Assembly: GCF_902806685.2 (NCBI RefSeq)
Contig: NC_048554.1
Location: 6,882,001 to 6,946,000, forward strand
DNA: 64,000 nt
DNA from: Maniola hyperantus
Lineage: Eukaryota > Arthropoda > Insecta > Lepidoptera > Nymphalidae
Direction: 5' to 3'
Below, piece by piece: positions 11,266 to 21,126 of this stretch. Under the pieces are notes generated by a model that was not told the DNA's origin, searched no databases, and saw nothing but the letters and a program-made list of their open reading frames with translations. A program made the translations under genes and the position numbers. Every line of letters starts with the position of its first letter. Positions within the stretch are counted from its first letter, which is position 1.

Positions 11266-11849
11266 CTAGCGACCCGCCCCGGCTTCGCATGACATGATTT
11301 TCAAATAATAATTTATCGTTTGAGTCAAATCACATACTTTTTACAACTAAACTCATTGGAGCAAATTTCAAAGATGCTGTCATTGGTGGGTTGTTTGGAT
11401 TCAGACCAATGGCATACACTTTGCAATTTCAGTGAAATGAAGGAAAAACGTGATATTTGATCGAAGTAGCTGGCTAGTTTTAAGATCAATTCTCATCGGG
11501 CCTTACGGCGCGGCGGGGAGGTAAGTCCCAAAAGTGTTAAGCGTTAATTGTGTTTATAAAAGTGTTAAATAAGTAATTCAGGAGTGTTTCCAAATGTATA
11601 ATCTGATAAGTATTTACGAGTGTGCTAAATTAAATATCTGATATTGACATAGAACAAGGCTTATTCTTTCATTGTACGCATGGGTAGCTTATTACAAGGG
11701 TCTGTATATTTTTTTAAATAAAATATAGCTTGTCACTCAGGAATAATGTAGCTTTCTACTGGTGAAAGAATTTCAAAATCACTTCAGTAGTTCCAGATAT
11801 TACCCCCAACAAACAAACTAACTTTACCTTTTTATAATATTAGTATAGA
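11266..11849 (-). mobile_element. Helitron-like element, family c (584 bp)
   Basis: Minus-strand borders are A|TCTATACTAATAT at 11849 and CTAG|T at 11266. It contains the family c block 'aatgtagctttctactggtg' and 'tttataatatta'. The centre (about 11330-11640) is unique to this copy in the window. Confidence 0.6.
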
Positions 11850-12418
11850 TGTATTAGTATGGATATCGGACGGTGGACATTACTGATGTTCGTTGCCAAT
11901 TGTAAACAAAACATGACGTGACGATTACCTAATACCGCAGAAAGAGGGTAATGAGTAAAAAACGAGTGAATGACCGATATTCATGTTCGCGATTTTAAAT
12001 AATGTTTACTGAGAAAAGCGACCGACATAATACTAAATGAACGATTTATATTGATACAGGTTGTGAAGCACGTGAACGAGGATAGTACCTATAAGTATAT
12101 TTAAATACTCGTATTTCTTTAATTCTTCTTGTATTTACTATATAATATTTACTTTTTATGTGTTTAAAAATTTGATATTCCTATTTTAAGCCACGCCAAT
12201 TAATTGAAGTAAATAGGCAAATACCTAATGCGGTATTTATACTCTACGACCTTTTTCTCGTCTACGACCGCTTAGTGAAATTTATCGCCTATAGAACTCG
12301 AAAATAGTAGCCATCATAATTATACGAGTATCAATGAAAGGATTTTCAGAATCAGATCATTAGTTCCGGAGATAACGTCCTATATCCAAAATTATAAACT
12401 TCACCTCTTTATAATATA
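11850..12418. other. Intron DNA; degraded family c remnant at about 12320-12418
   Basis: The end of the stretch (tatcaatgaaaggattttca ... ttcacctctttataatatac) is a weak relative of the family c modules that follow. The rest is unrecognised. Confidence 0.35.
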
Positions 12419-12774
12419 CTAGCTGATCCCCGCGGCTTCGCCCGCGTAGATTTAGGTTTTTAAAGATCCCGTATAGCCTATGTCACTCAGGAATAATGTA
12501 GCTTTCTACTGGTGAAAGAATTTTTAAAATCGGTTCAGTAGTTCTAAAGATTACCCCCTGCAAACAAACTTAACGACATTACCTCTTTATATAATACTAG
12601 CTGATCCCCGCGGCTTCGCCCGCGTAGATTTAGGTTTTTAAAGATCCCGTATAGCCTATGTCACTCAGGAATAATGTAGCTTTCTACTGGTGAAAGAATT
12701 TTTAAAATCGGTTGAGTAGTTCTAAAGATTACCCCCTACAAACAAACTTAACGACATTACCTCTTTATATAATA
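12419..12774 (-). mobile_element. Two head-to-tail copies of Helitron-like module A (178 bp each)
   Basis: Copies at 12419-12596 and 12597-12774 are nearly identical. Each ends in CTAG on the minus strand after 'gggcgaagccgcggggatca' and starts with tattatataaagaggtaatg. They differ by only a few bases (for example gcaaac/acaaac and ttcagt/tgagt). The outer CTAG is followed by T on the minus strand. Confidence 0.7.
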
Positions 12775-13370
12775 CAACGGGCCGTGCACCAGAAATCGTA
12801 ATATTTTAATTTCGCCATAACTTCAAAACCAAACGTCCAATTTTAATCATTCAAAGACCAAAATATATTATCTCCATAAACTGTTCTTAGTGATGAAATC
12901 ATTTATTTTGATAAGGATTAATAGCATGAGTAAAATAAACGCGTTTAAATGTAGTCCAAAAAAAATTCAAGATTTTTAAATAAAAAAATGGTTGCTGTGC
13001 CTCACTCGACATAGATGGGTATAGTGTGTCGCGGACTTTTTTGTAGATATTTATAAGATCTACAATTAATTAGAACATTTTATGGTTCTATCTTTTATAG
13101 TTTAGGCAGCGTACGCAATATAAGTAACTTTTCTGGTTGATTTTTTACACCTTGTGTCCGAAAAACCCAAATATCTTACGGAACCCTATTTTTTTCCAAA
13201 ATAAAATATAGCCTATGTTACTCGTGGATAATGTAGCTTTCGAATGGTGAAAGAATTTTTAAAATCGGTCCAGTAGTTTTTGAGCCTATTCAGTACAAAC
13301 AAACAAACAAACAAACAAACAAACAAAGTTTTCCTCTTTATAATATTATATATATATATATATAGTGTAG
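12775..13370 (-). mobile_element. Helitron-like module B (596 bp)
   Basis: On the minus strand it starts TCTACACTA at 13370, contains a (TTTG)n microsatellite (13303-13328), 'gaataggctcaaaaactact', 'ttatggcgaaattaaaat', and ends gcacggcccgttg at 12775. The same module is present in inverted orientation at 18915-19502, adjoining one module A. Confidence 0.65.
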
Positions 13371-13597
13371 ACAACGGGCCGTGCAGCAGAAATCGTAATA
13401 TTTTAATTTCGCCATAACTTCAAAACCAAACGTCCAATTTTAATCATTCAAAGACCAAATATTATCGCCATAAACTGTTCTTAGTGATGAAATCATTTAT
13501 TTTGATAAGGATTAATAGCATGAGTAAAATAAACGCGTTTAAATGTAGTCCAAAAAAAATTCAAGATTTTTAAATAAAAAAATGGTTGCTCACTGCA
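13371..13597 (-). mobile_element. Partial second copy of module B
   Basis: Its 3' end (gcacggcccgttg) abuts the 5' start of the full copy directly. It is truncated after 'aaaaaaatggttgct' at about 13590. It differs from the full copy by a few substitutions and one small indel. Confidence 0.65.
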
Positions 13598-14359
13598 ACC
13601 GGCATTAATCATGTTTTAAACAGCTGATAAATGGAAACGAATTAGCTAATATGATAATTGAAATGCACGATACAAAGTGGGGTGAAACCATGAAGCTTTC
13701 GTTTATTAAATTTATGTCTCATTCTCGAGCGACGCAGGAAAATTGAAATGTGGCTCAACAGTGGCCCAAACGAGTGGTGACGGTCACACTGACACACTTT
13801 CCTGCGTTCATCGGTGTTATAATTGTTATATTTATTATCTGCATAAAAACGCACATGTCCGCGCGATCGAATTCCATTCCTGAGTTTCGTAAATCGTAAC
13901 ACATTTCGATGTTTTTTATTTTTTATTTGGAGGCGTATCACCACTGGTCTGTGCTTTAATTTTTAACTAGCTTCCAAAAAGGAGGAGATTTTCAATTCGG
14001 TGCATTTTCCATCAAGGTATAAACTGCCAAGTCGTACATAAGATGGTGTTCATACAATCGTCAAACTGGGTCTTCGAAACTGATATTGGTTGTTATTTTT
14101 AATTAAATACTAGAAGTTAAACTGATAAAACAGCCGATAGAAATGAGGAAAAAATATTGTATGCATCTAGATTCTAGTTCATGATCAAAGTAAATCTGAT
14201 ATGAATGCAAATTGTAGACCGACACCCAGACGACGACGTGATTACATTGCATTAGGTAGGTGCCTACATTTAGAAGTAATTGCCACTGCAGACTGCAGGA
14301 TAACCAAGAACTCAGTTTGCAGATAATTAGTATGTTTCAATAATGTTTAAATTAAAAAA
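13598..14359. other. Intron DNA, nothing recognised
   Basis: No supported gene. The minus-strand frame 13642-13944 lacks family features. Confidence 0.35.
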
Positions 14360-14656
14360 AAAGTGTCAGTCTCTGTTTGCTAGCTTTTCACGACCCATTC
14401 GTTTAAGCAATTTTGAAAAAATGTTGTACAGAGATAGCTTGCATCCCGGTGAAGGACAACAGGACACTATTTATTCCAGAAAATCAAAGAGTTCCTACGG
14501 AATTTTTCAAAAAATAATCATTTACTTGGTACAGATAATGCTTGCATCCTGGAGACGGATATACCTATACTACTTTTTATCCAGAAAAATCAAAGTGTTC
14601 CAACCGTACTTTTAAAAACCTAACTAAACGCAGATAAAATCACGGACATCATCTAG
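14360..14656 (+). mobile_element. Helitron-like element, family a, with internal duplication
   Basis: Contains the family blocks and ends CTAG at 14653-14656 followed by T. The block ggtacagagatagcttgcatcc...tttatccagaaaatcaaag is present twice in tandem (about 14427-14508 and 14528-14600). Confidence 0.55.
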
Positions 14657-15385
14657 TTAATAAATAAATTAGGCCTCCATGAAATTAATAAATTGAGTTG
14701 AATCGAGAAAATTAATGGTTGTTGCATGAAACTTACAAAATATTTGAATTTCAAAGTTATTTATTAATTATTCGTTACTCAAATCAAGGATACTTCTAGA
14801 TTATTAGTTTGGTAAACTCGGTGATATATCGACGCGAACGTCAATATCTGCAACCGTCGCGTTGTGAATATTTCGAAATTTAAAAAAATCCTCTCCATTT
14901 CTTAAGAAATATTAATATTGTGTTCTTATAGAATACTAATAATATTTCTATTTCACATTATGAATTTAATTATAAATTCGGACGTTAGTTTTGTAAGAAA
15001 TTACTTAGCTATTCATTCTAAGAATCTAGACTTTCGATCTTCACCAACCTTTATCCCACTTTCTATTCACGATCATCAACGTAACGTTCACAAATTTTGG
15101 ACAATATGAAATATCGCTTTCGTTAGATCCAAATTAAAGAGAACGTGTTATATAAATCAACATGATTATACAAAATATTATATCGTCATCAGATCAGAAC
15201 TTATATAGATCTATATCGAATTGTTTATACCGTACTTCAAGCAATAATACCTCTTCAACTTTTTTCATCTTCATGACCATGTATTTTGCATGTTTTAGTA
15301 TTTTCATGAGTATTGTCTTCGTTTTTGTGTACGAGTTAACTTACATTTTAATTTTTTTAAACAAACACTTTACAAATTATACATG
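14657..15385. other. AT-rich intron, nothing recognised
   Basis: Short plus-strand frames at 14918-15109 and 15162-15425 have no recognisable domain. The second runs into a dispersed repeat, so both are treated as chance frames. Confidence 0.35.
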
Positions 15386-15482
15386 TCTCACACCCGGCTT
15401 TACTTACGTGTTTAGTCGACGTTAGCCCGACTAGTTTCGAACCCATCCGTGGTCGTTTTTCACAGGGACTCAATTCACAAAT
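15386..15482. repeat. Single-arm copy of the 35.3-kb foldback repeat
   Basis: Shares cggctttacttacgtgttta/gtcgacgttagcccgactag/tttcgaacccat and the following 'gtttttcacagggactc' with 35356-35430, but lacks the second arm. Confidence 0.6.
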
Positions 15483-17094
15483 TCATTCATTTTACAAATT
15501 CTTGTTATATTGTATAATGCATAAGTATATCAGCTATTTGTTAATGTTTCTATCCTTATATATTATACTGTTTTTATACGTAGGTACGAGGAAGTGTACG
15601 CTGTCCTCAATATTACCATCTCTTTTTATTAGGGTTTCGTAGAGAAATAGAGTCCTTAAATAGTTTTGCCCAGCCTTTCTCTCTATCTGTATCAAAATTA
15701 TAACGATATAACTCTAGAATTAGGTACATAATTCTCGTCAAATGAATCAATAGGTAGGTATATAATATTTTGTTAGTAGGTACGGGCCAAAAATCTGAAA
15801 TTCAGCCTAATTTTCTTTCCGGTTGGTATTCGTCAACTGTTCAAGGGTCGTTAATCATCAAACGCTGGAAAATCGCTTCCGACCTTTGTCAACCTTAGTT
15901 CACTTTCTAATGGTAGGACGGCACACTGCTCGATTTTTAGCAACGAGGCCTTAGGCGATACGCTCTCATTCCCCTTTCTAGTCGTATGTTTCGTAAAATC
16001 CCTTAAGTACACAAGATAACATATTTTGGAACATTTTGAACGGGTGATGCTCAGTTGCGGACATTTAAGATAGATAGGTATTAGGTACTAAACCTTTTGT
16101 TATAAAATAAGTCATCATGATCATATTTCACGCTCACAGATTACAAAAGCATCGAAATATTCAAAAGTTACTTTATTGTGACCATCGAAACATAAATAGA
16201 TTTCGATAATTGCGACGATGTGACTTGTGAGTTGTGAGTCACTGAAAGCAACATCCAAAACAAGTTTGAACGGTTTTGATAAGACTGCGTAGTATATAAA
16301 TAGTATATATTTTGATGGCGTATATATCGACCCAATTACGAGTATGTAGTTAATTAATCGACTTGTCCTGCCAATCTTAGTTGTAGTAAATTAAGTAGGT
16401 ATATTTATTCATCTTAGACCACCTCATCAGAGTGAACTCTACTCACTAAAGTGAGGGAACTTTCGGTTTGACCCTGAATCTAAATATTCCATGTAAGACA
16501 AACTTTATCAGCTACTCCATCTCGGGAGTGGCATGTGCTTGTATTTGAACAAAAAATATTTCTATTATACATATGATATATATTATATAGTATACCAGCA
16601 TACAACACCGTCTAAACAAGTCCATGGAGTTCTGCGAATAATGTCTATAACCAGATAACGATACTAGGTAGGTATAGTATAAACATATATATTATAACAG
16701 CACGTACGTACGTCTACCTATTTCGCTATGTTGATGAAATTCCTTTGAGATAAAAGACCAATGACTCGATAATTATAGAACTAACTGAATCTGAACGGAA
16801 CTCTATCTGCCGCGTCGAATAATTAAATTTTACTGCCTCTAAATTCCTCATAACGTTATTGATAAGTTTAGTATGGAATAAGTTTAGTCATTTTATTATT
16901 CAAGCTATTTCATCAGCATCATCATTTTATCATAACTTTATTTTTAAAATATTGAACCTATTATACAGGTTGTATAATAGGTTCCTATTAACCCATTATC
17001 CTATTATCAGAACGCTAGCAAAAACGAAGACTGCTGCTTGTACTGATGATTACTGGTATGATACCACAAAAAACGCGAAACAAAAAAAAACCTA
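15483..17094. other. Intron DNA; one short perfect hairpin
   Basis: A 14-bp perfect stem with a 3-nt loop lies at 16954-16984 (gaacctattataca/tgtataataggttc). Otherwise nothing is recognised. The plus frame 16859-17140 spans the hairpin and a repeat and is not supported. Confidence 0.4.
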
Positions 17095-17545
17095 TACCTA
17101 CATATTTTGTAAAAGTTCACGATATAAAAGGAAAAGCTGACTGACTGACTGATCTATCAACGCATAGCTCAAACTATTGAACGGATCGGGCTGAAATTTG
17201 CCTGCAGATAGCTATTATGACGTAGGCATCCGCTAAGAAAGGGTTTTGAAAATCCAACCCCTAAGGGGTGAAAAAGGGGTTTGAAATTTGTGTAGTCCAC
17301 GCGGACGAAGTCGCGAGCATAAGCTAGTTGCAAATAAAACATCTGACTGACGTTAGAGGTCAACGAACATTACGTAAGTAGGCCACTCGGAGTCAATGCC
17401 GCGTCGTAGGCGGGGCATTGACCCGAGTTTTGCTATACACTGCATGTTTGAAAGATACTAAATCACTAAAACTACAAAATGAGGCAAATGGTTATTGGTA
17501 TTGGATTGCGTCTAGTTAGTATAATAATAACGCTAAGTTTTTGCT
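17095..17545 (+). repeat. Dispersed repeat R, interrupted by a 201-bp insertion
   Basis: 17095-17126 and 17328-17545 match, in inverted orientation, an uninterrupted copy at about 55740-55990. Shared blocks include 'gtaaaagttcacgatata', 'ttgcaaataaaacatctgac', 'gccgcgtcgtaggcggggca' and 'aaaatgaggcaaatggttat'. The 201 bp between are the element listed next. Confidence 0.75.
17127..17327 (+). mobile_element. Helitron-like element, family b, inserted in repeat R
   Basis: Starts AAAGGAAAAGCTGACTGACTG and ends gcgagcataagCTAG, followed by T. Comparison with the uninterrupted copy of R places it exactly between A (17126) and T (17328), with no target duplication. The usual family start (TCTAAATATAT) is missing, so the 5' end is truncated. 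Confidence 0.7.
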
Positions 17546-17721
17546 TGCGTTCTGGTTACACCCTGTATAACAACACACAACTGTACACAAACAACTAGAT
17601 ACGTACAGGCATTTACATAACGTCCAAGTAAACCACCGTGAGTAACATTGCACTCCGACATGTTTGGATTATGAGACAGACCTCAAGCACCTCAAGCCTG
17701 TGCTCAAGTGTAATTATCTAA

Positions 17722-17948
17722 TCTTCTAAATATAGAAAAGGAAAAGGTGACTGACTGACTGACTGACTGATCTATCAACGCACAGCTCAAACTACTAGAT
17801 GGATCGGGCTGAAATTTGGCATGCAGATAGCTATTATAACGTAGGCATCCGCTAAGAAAGGATTTTTGAAAATACAACCCCTAAGGGGATGAAATAGGGG
17901 TTAGAAATTTGTGTAGTCCACGCCGGCGAAGTCGCAAACATAAGCTAG
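17722..17948 (+). mobile_element. Helitron-like element, family b
   Basis: TCTAAATATAG... ggaaaaggtgactgactgac ... cgtaggcatccgctaagaaa ... ends CTAG at 17945-17948 followed by T. Near-identical in layout to 17127-17327. Confidence 0.65.
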
Positions 17949-18249
17949 TTCTCAATAAATAATCAAAAACAGATTTAAGCAAACCAATACAATAAACTAA
18001 AATATGTTTCATCGAAATTGTTTCCTTCCTCAATCCATCCCACTCTAAAGTTTTTAAGGTTTCCTAGTAAGACAAGACCAGTTCAAAAGGCATATCCACG
18101 CGAACAAAACCAAGACTTACCTACTACAGCTTCATGTGTTGTGCTTTTAATCTCTACGAGATGGGAACTTAGGTATCGCTTGAAAGTTTTAATTAACAAA
18201 ACGGGAATTGCTTCGTACTTAATATCAATTCCCGTATTGCTAATTCATT

Positions 18250-18405
18250 AATAAATCCCGTCAAATTTCTTTGATTTTTAAGACTAAAAAGTAATCTATG
18301 TACGTCTCCAAGATAAGCAAACTTTGTACCAAGTTTCATCAAAATCGGTTTAACGGATGGGCTATGAAAAGCTAGACAGACAGACACACTTTCGTATTCA
18401 GAATA
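18250..18405 (-). mobile_element. Helitron-like family a fragment
   Basis: The minus strand shows tgtgtctgtctgtctagctt, then catccgttaaaccgattttg and atgaaacttggtacaaag. The 3' hairpin/CTAG end is lost. Confidence 0.5.
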
Positions 18406-18429
18406 GTCCAGGTGCATTTTTTTCACATA

Positions 18430-18560
18430 GCCTTTAGCCCTTGATTGCAATCTCGCCTGGTGGTAAACTGTGATGATGCACTCTAAGATGGAAGCGGGCT
18501 AACCTGGAAGGGGTATGGCAGTTTTTATTAAACCCATGTTTTCTACACAGCATCGCACTG
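18430..18560 (+). repeat. Dispersed repeat D ('ttgattgcaatctcgcctgg' family), copy 1
   Basis: Same family, inverted, at 38425-38612, and a fragment at 49834-49910. Conserved block: gatgcactctaagatggaag cgggctaacc. Class unknown to me. Confidence 0.5.
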
Positions 18561-18914
18561 GAACTATAATTTACGGTAAGACAGACTTTTTCAGACATGT
18601 TTACGGAATCCTACTTGGTATGTTCTGACTCGGACTTGAGCAGTTTTTTAAAGTGTGAAAGCGATCACATACCTTAAACAATGTGACATACTGATAATTT
18701 CTACGCCTTTTTCGGTATGCAACAATTTATAACACCGCGGACATGAATCGTTAATTAACTAGCCATGAGTGAGTTGAATGACAATGTGTTAGTGTTATTT
18801 ACTGAATGATCAGTAAAAGTTTCTTGTATTGACTTTTGCTTTGCGATTTTAGTTGATACACAAGAAGCGGACCTTTGTAATTTGGGTTATTTGGATATTT
18901 TTAAAGCAATTTTA

Positions 18915-19679
18915 TCTACACTAATATTATAAAGAGGAAAACTTTGTTTGTTTGTTTGTTTGTTTGTTTGTTTGTTTGTTTGTACTGAATAGGCTCAAAA
19001 ACTACTGGACCGATTTTAAAAATTCTTTCACCATTCGAAAGCTACATTATCCACGAGTAACATAGGCTATATTTTATTTTGGAAAAAAATAGGGTTCCGT
19101 AAGATATTTGGGTTTTTCGGACACAAGGTGTAAAAAATCAACCAGAAAAGTTACTTATTTTGCGTACGCTGCCTAAACTATAAAAGATAGAACCATAAAA
19201 TGTTCTAATTAATTGTAGATCTTATAAATATCTACAAAAAAGTCCGCGACACACTATACCCATCTATGTCGAGTGAGGCACAGCAACCATTTTTTTATTT
19301 AAAAATCTTGAATTTTTTTTGGACTACATTTAAACGCGTTTATTTTACTCATGCTATTAATCCTTATCAAAATAAATGATTTCATCACTAAGAACAGTTT
19401 ATGGAGATAATATTTGGTCTTTGAATGATTAAAATTGGACGTTTGGTTTTGAAGTTATGGCGAAATTAAAATATTACGATTTCTGCTGCACGGCCCGTTG
19501 TTATTATATAAAGAGGTAATGTCGTTAAGTTTGTTTGTAGGGGGTAATCTTTAGAACTACTGAACCGATTTTAAAAATTCTTTCACCAGTAGAAAGCTAC
19601 ATTATTCCTGAGTGACATAGGCTATACGGGATCTTTAAAAACCTAAATCTACGCGGGCGAAGCCGCGGGGATCAGCTAG
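18915..19679 (+). mobile_element. Composite Helitron-like element, module B + module A (765 bp)
   Basis: Borders are A|TCTACACTAATATTATAAAG at 18915 and ...ggggatcagCTAG|T at 19679. It contains module B (to about 19500, ending gcacggcccgttg) followed directly by module A. It is the inverted counterpart of the 12.4-13.4 kb array. Confidence 0.7.
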
Positions 19680-20672
19680 TGCTTTATATCCTGGTATCTA
19701 CAATATGTTTGACTGCCGAAGCAGCTTTACCTTTCTAGAACTTTTAAGTTGAAAACCTATGCGTCACACAATTTTGTGTCATGAATGGGCTAATAAGTAT
19801 GCAGGGTGTATAATCACCTTGAATGGAAGTTGGGTAACATGTGACAGTAGTAACTGCATGCGGTTCTATTGACTCCGTAAAATAGGTAGGTAGAATATAT
19901 TTGCGGTCCTTATTGTTTCGTGGCCAAAGATATTAAACCACTACATGATGCGGCTGACTTCATCCACGTCTCGTAGGAACTCCACGAATTTCAGGGGAAA
20001 TAAAGTAGGATTATAGGTATATATATGTATCCGTTTCCGGCATGCAAGCTACCTTTGTACTTGTCAACCATGAAAAGGTAGCAGACGGATATGCTTTCTT
20101 TAAATACCTACCTATATGTATGGATGTGGATTTTAGGTAGGTATATAGTATGCACATAGTATTATTTATCACTTTATTCGTTGCAAATAATTATTAACTT
20201 ATGCAATACACAATATCTATAAAAAAAATTATACAATTTACAATACCTATAAAAAAATTACAATTACCACTTCGAAGACTCGTAGTAGTAAGCCGTAACC
20301 TGAAATGTCTTTTAGTGCTTAACAGTTTTTTTTTAAATTTTGCCTGTTTAAGCTTGCCTATACCTACCTACCTTCTAAGCGGAAATAATTCGAATTATCA
20401 GTCCGTATTGTATTCGGTCGTAAGAACTTACACCAAAATATTTTTATAGAGTTTAAGTAAGGGTTTTGAGAAATAAATAGTTATTTATTTATGCAAATAA
20501 ACTCATTACATAACATTTAATCAGATTGGGTATTATTGTAATACACTTTCTGATTTTTACTTGCTGAATTTGTAATACAATGATGTAGTGGTGATAATAT
20601 TGGTACCTAATATATCTAACAACCTGAGAATAATATTGTAGGTCACCTTGAAAGATTAATTACATTTGTACC
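19680..20672. other. Intron DNA, nothing recognised
   Basis: AT-rich DNA with scattered GTAGGTA motifs; no supported gene. Confidence 0.35.
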
Positions 20673-21031
20673 TGTTTCGTCCGCGGTTCGCGGAGCAAGA
20701 TAAATCCAAAATAAACCCGATTATAGTGTAAATCAGTTGCTAGTATTACCTTGTAAGGTGTTCTGCTCCTCGTAAGATGAACGTCGGGCCCGACTCTTGC
20801 TTGTTCACTTTGCACTTCACTTTTGTTTAGTGGTGGAATGTTCGTGTAATGTGGTATTGCCGAAATATAGCCGAAAGAATTAAAACTATACCGAGATGTG
20901 GCGGCGAGCAGCGGCCGATCCAACCGAAAAAACGTGAATGTCCTTGACAGTGACAACGTCACTGTCAGAAAATAAACGAAAACTGACTGTTTGACGTTTG
21001 GAGTTACCAGTTAACAATTAATTACCAAACA
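20673..21031 (-). repeat. 3' LTR of the BEL/Pao element
   Basis: 359 bp, TG...CA. It contains a 10-bp-arm palindrome (tgacagtgac/gtcactgtca, 20945-20967) that could be a regulatory dyad. Open frames inside it are not genes. Confidence 0.95.
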
Positions 21032-21044
21032 TACCCCCGCCCAA
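21032..21044 (-). other. Polypurine tract of the BEL element
   Basis: The minus strand reads ttgggcgggggta just before the 3' LTR, the expected place for plus-strand priming. Confidence 0.6.
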
Positions 21045-21126
21045 GCAGTCTTCAACTGCTTCCGAAAACCTAATAAAAACTAACAACTATTTACCCTAAG
21101 CCTAACCGAAAATAAACCTAATAAAC

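Noticed and set aside
13642..13944. Minus-strand frame of 100 codons
   Set aside because: Lys/Arg-rich translation without domain features; chance frame between repeats.
20660..20962. Open frames within both LTRs (also 26765-27166)
   Set aside because: They are the same non-coding LTR text in both places; BEL elements code only between the LTRs.
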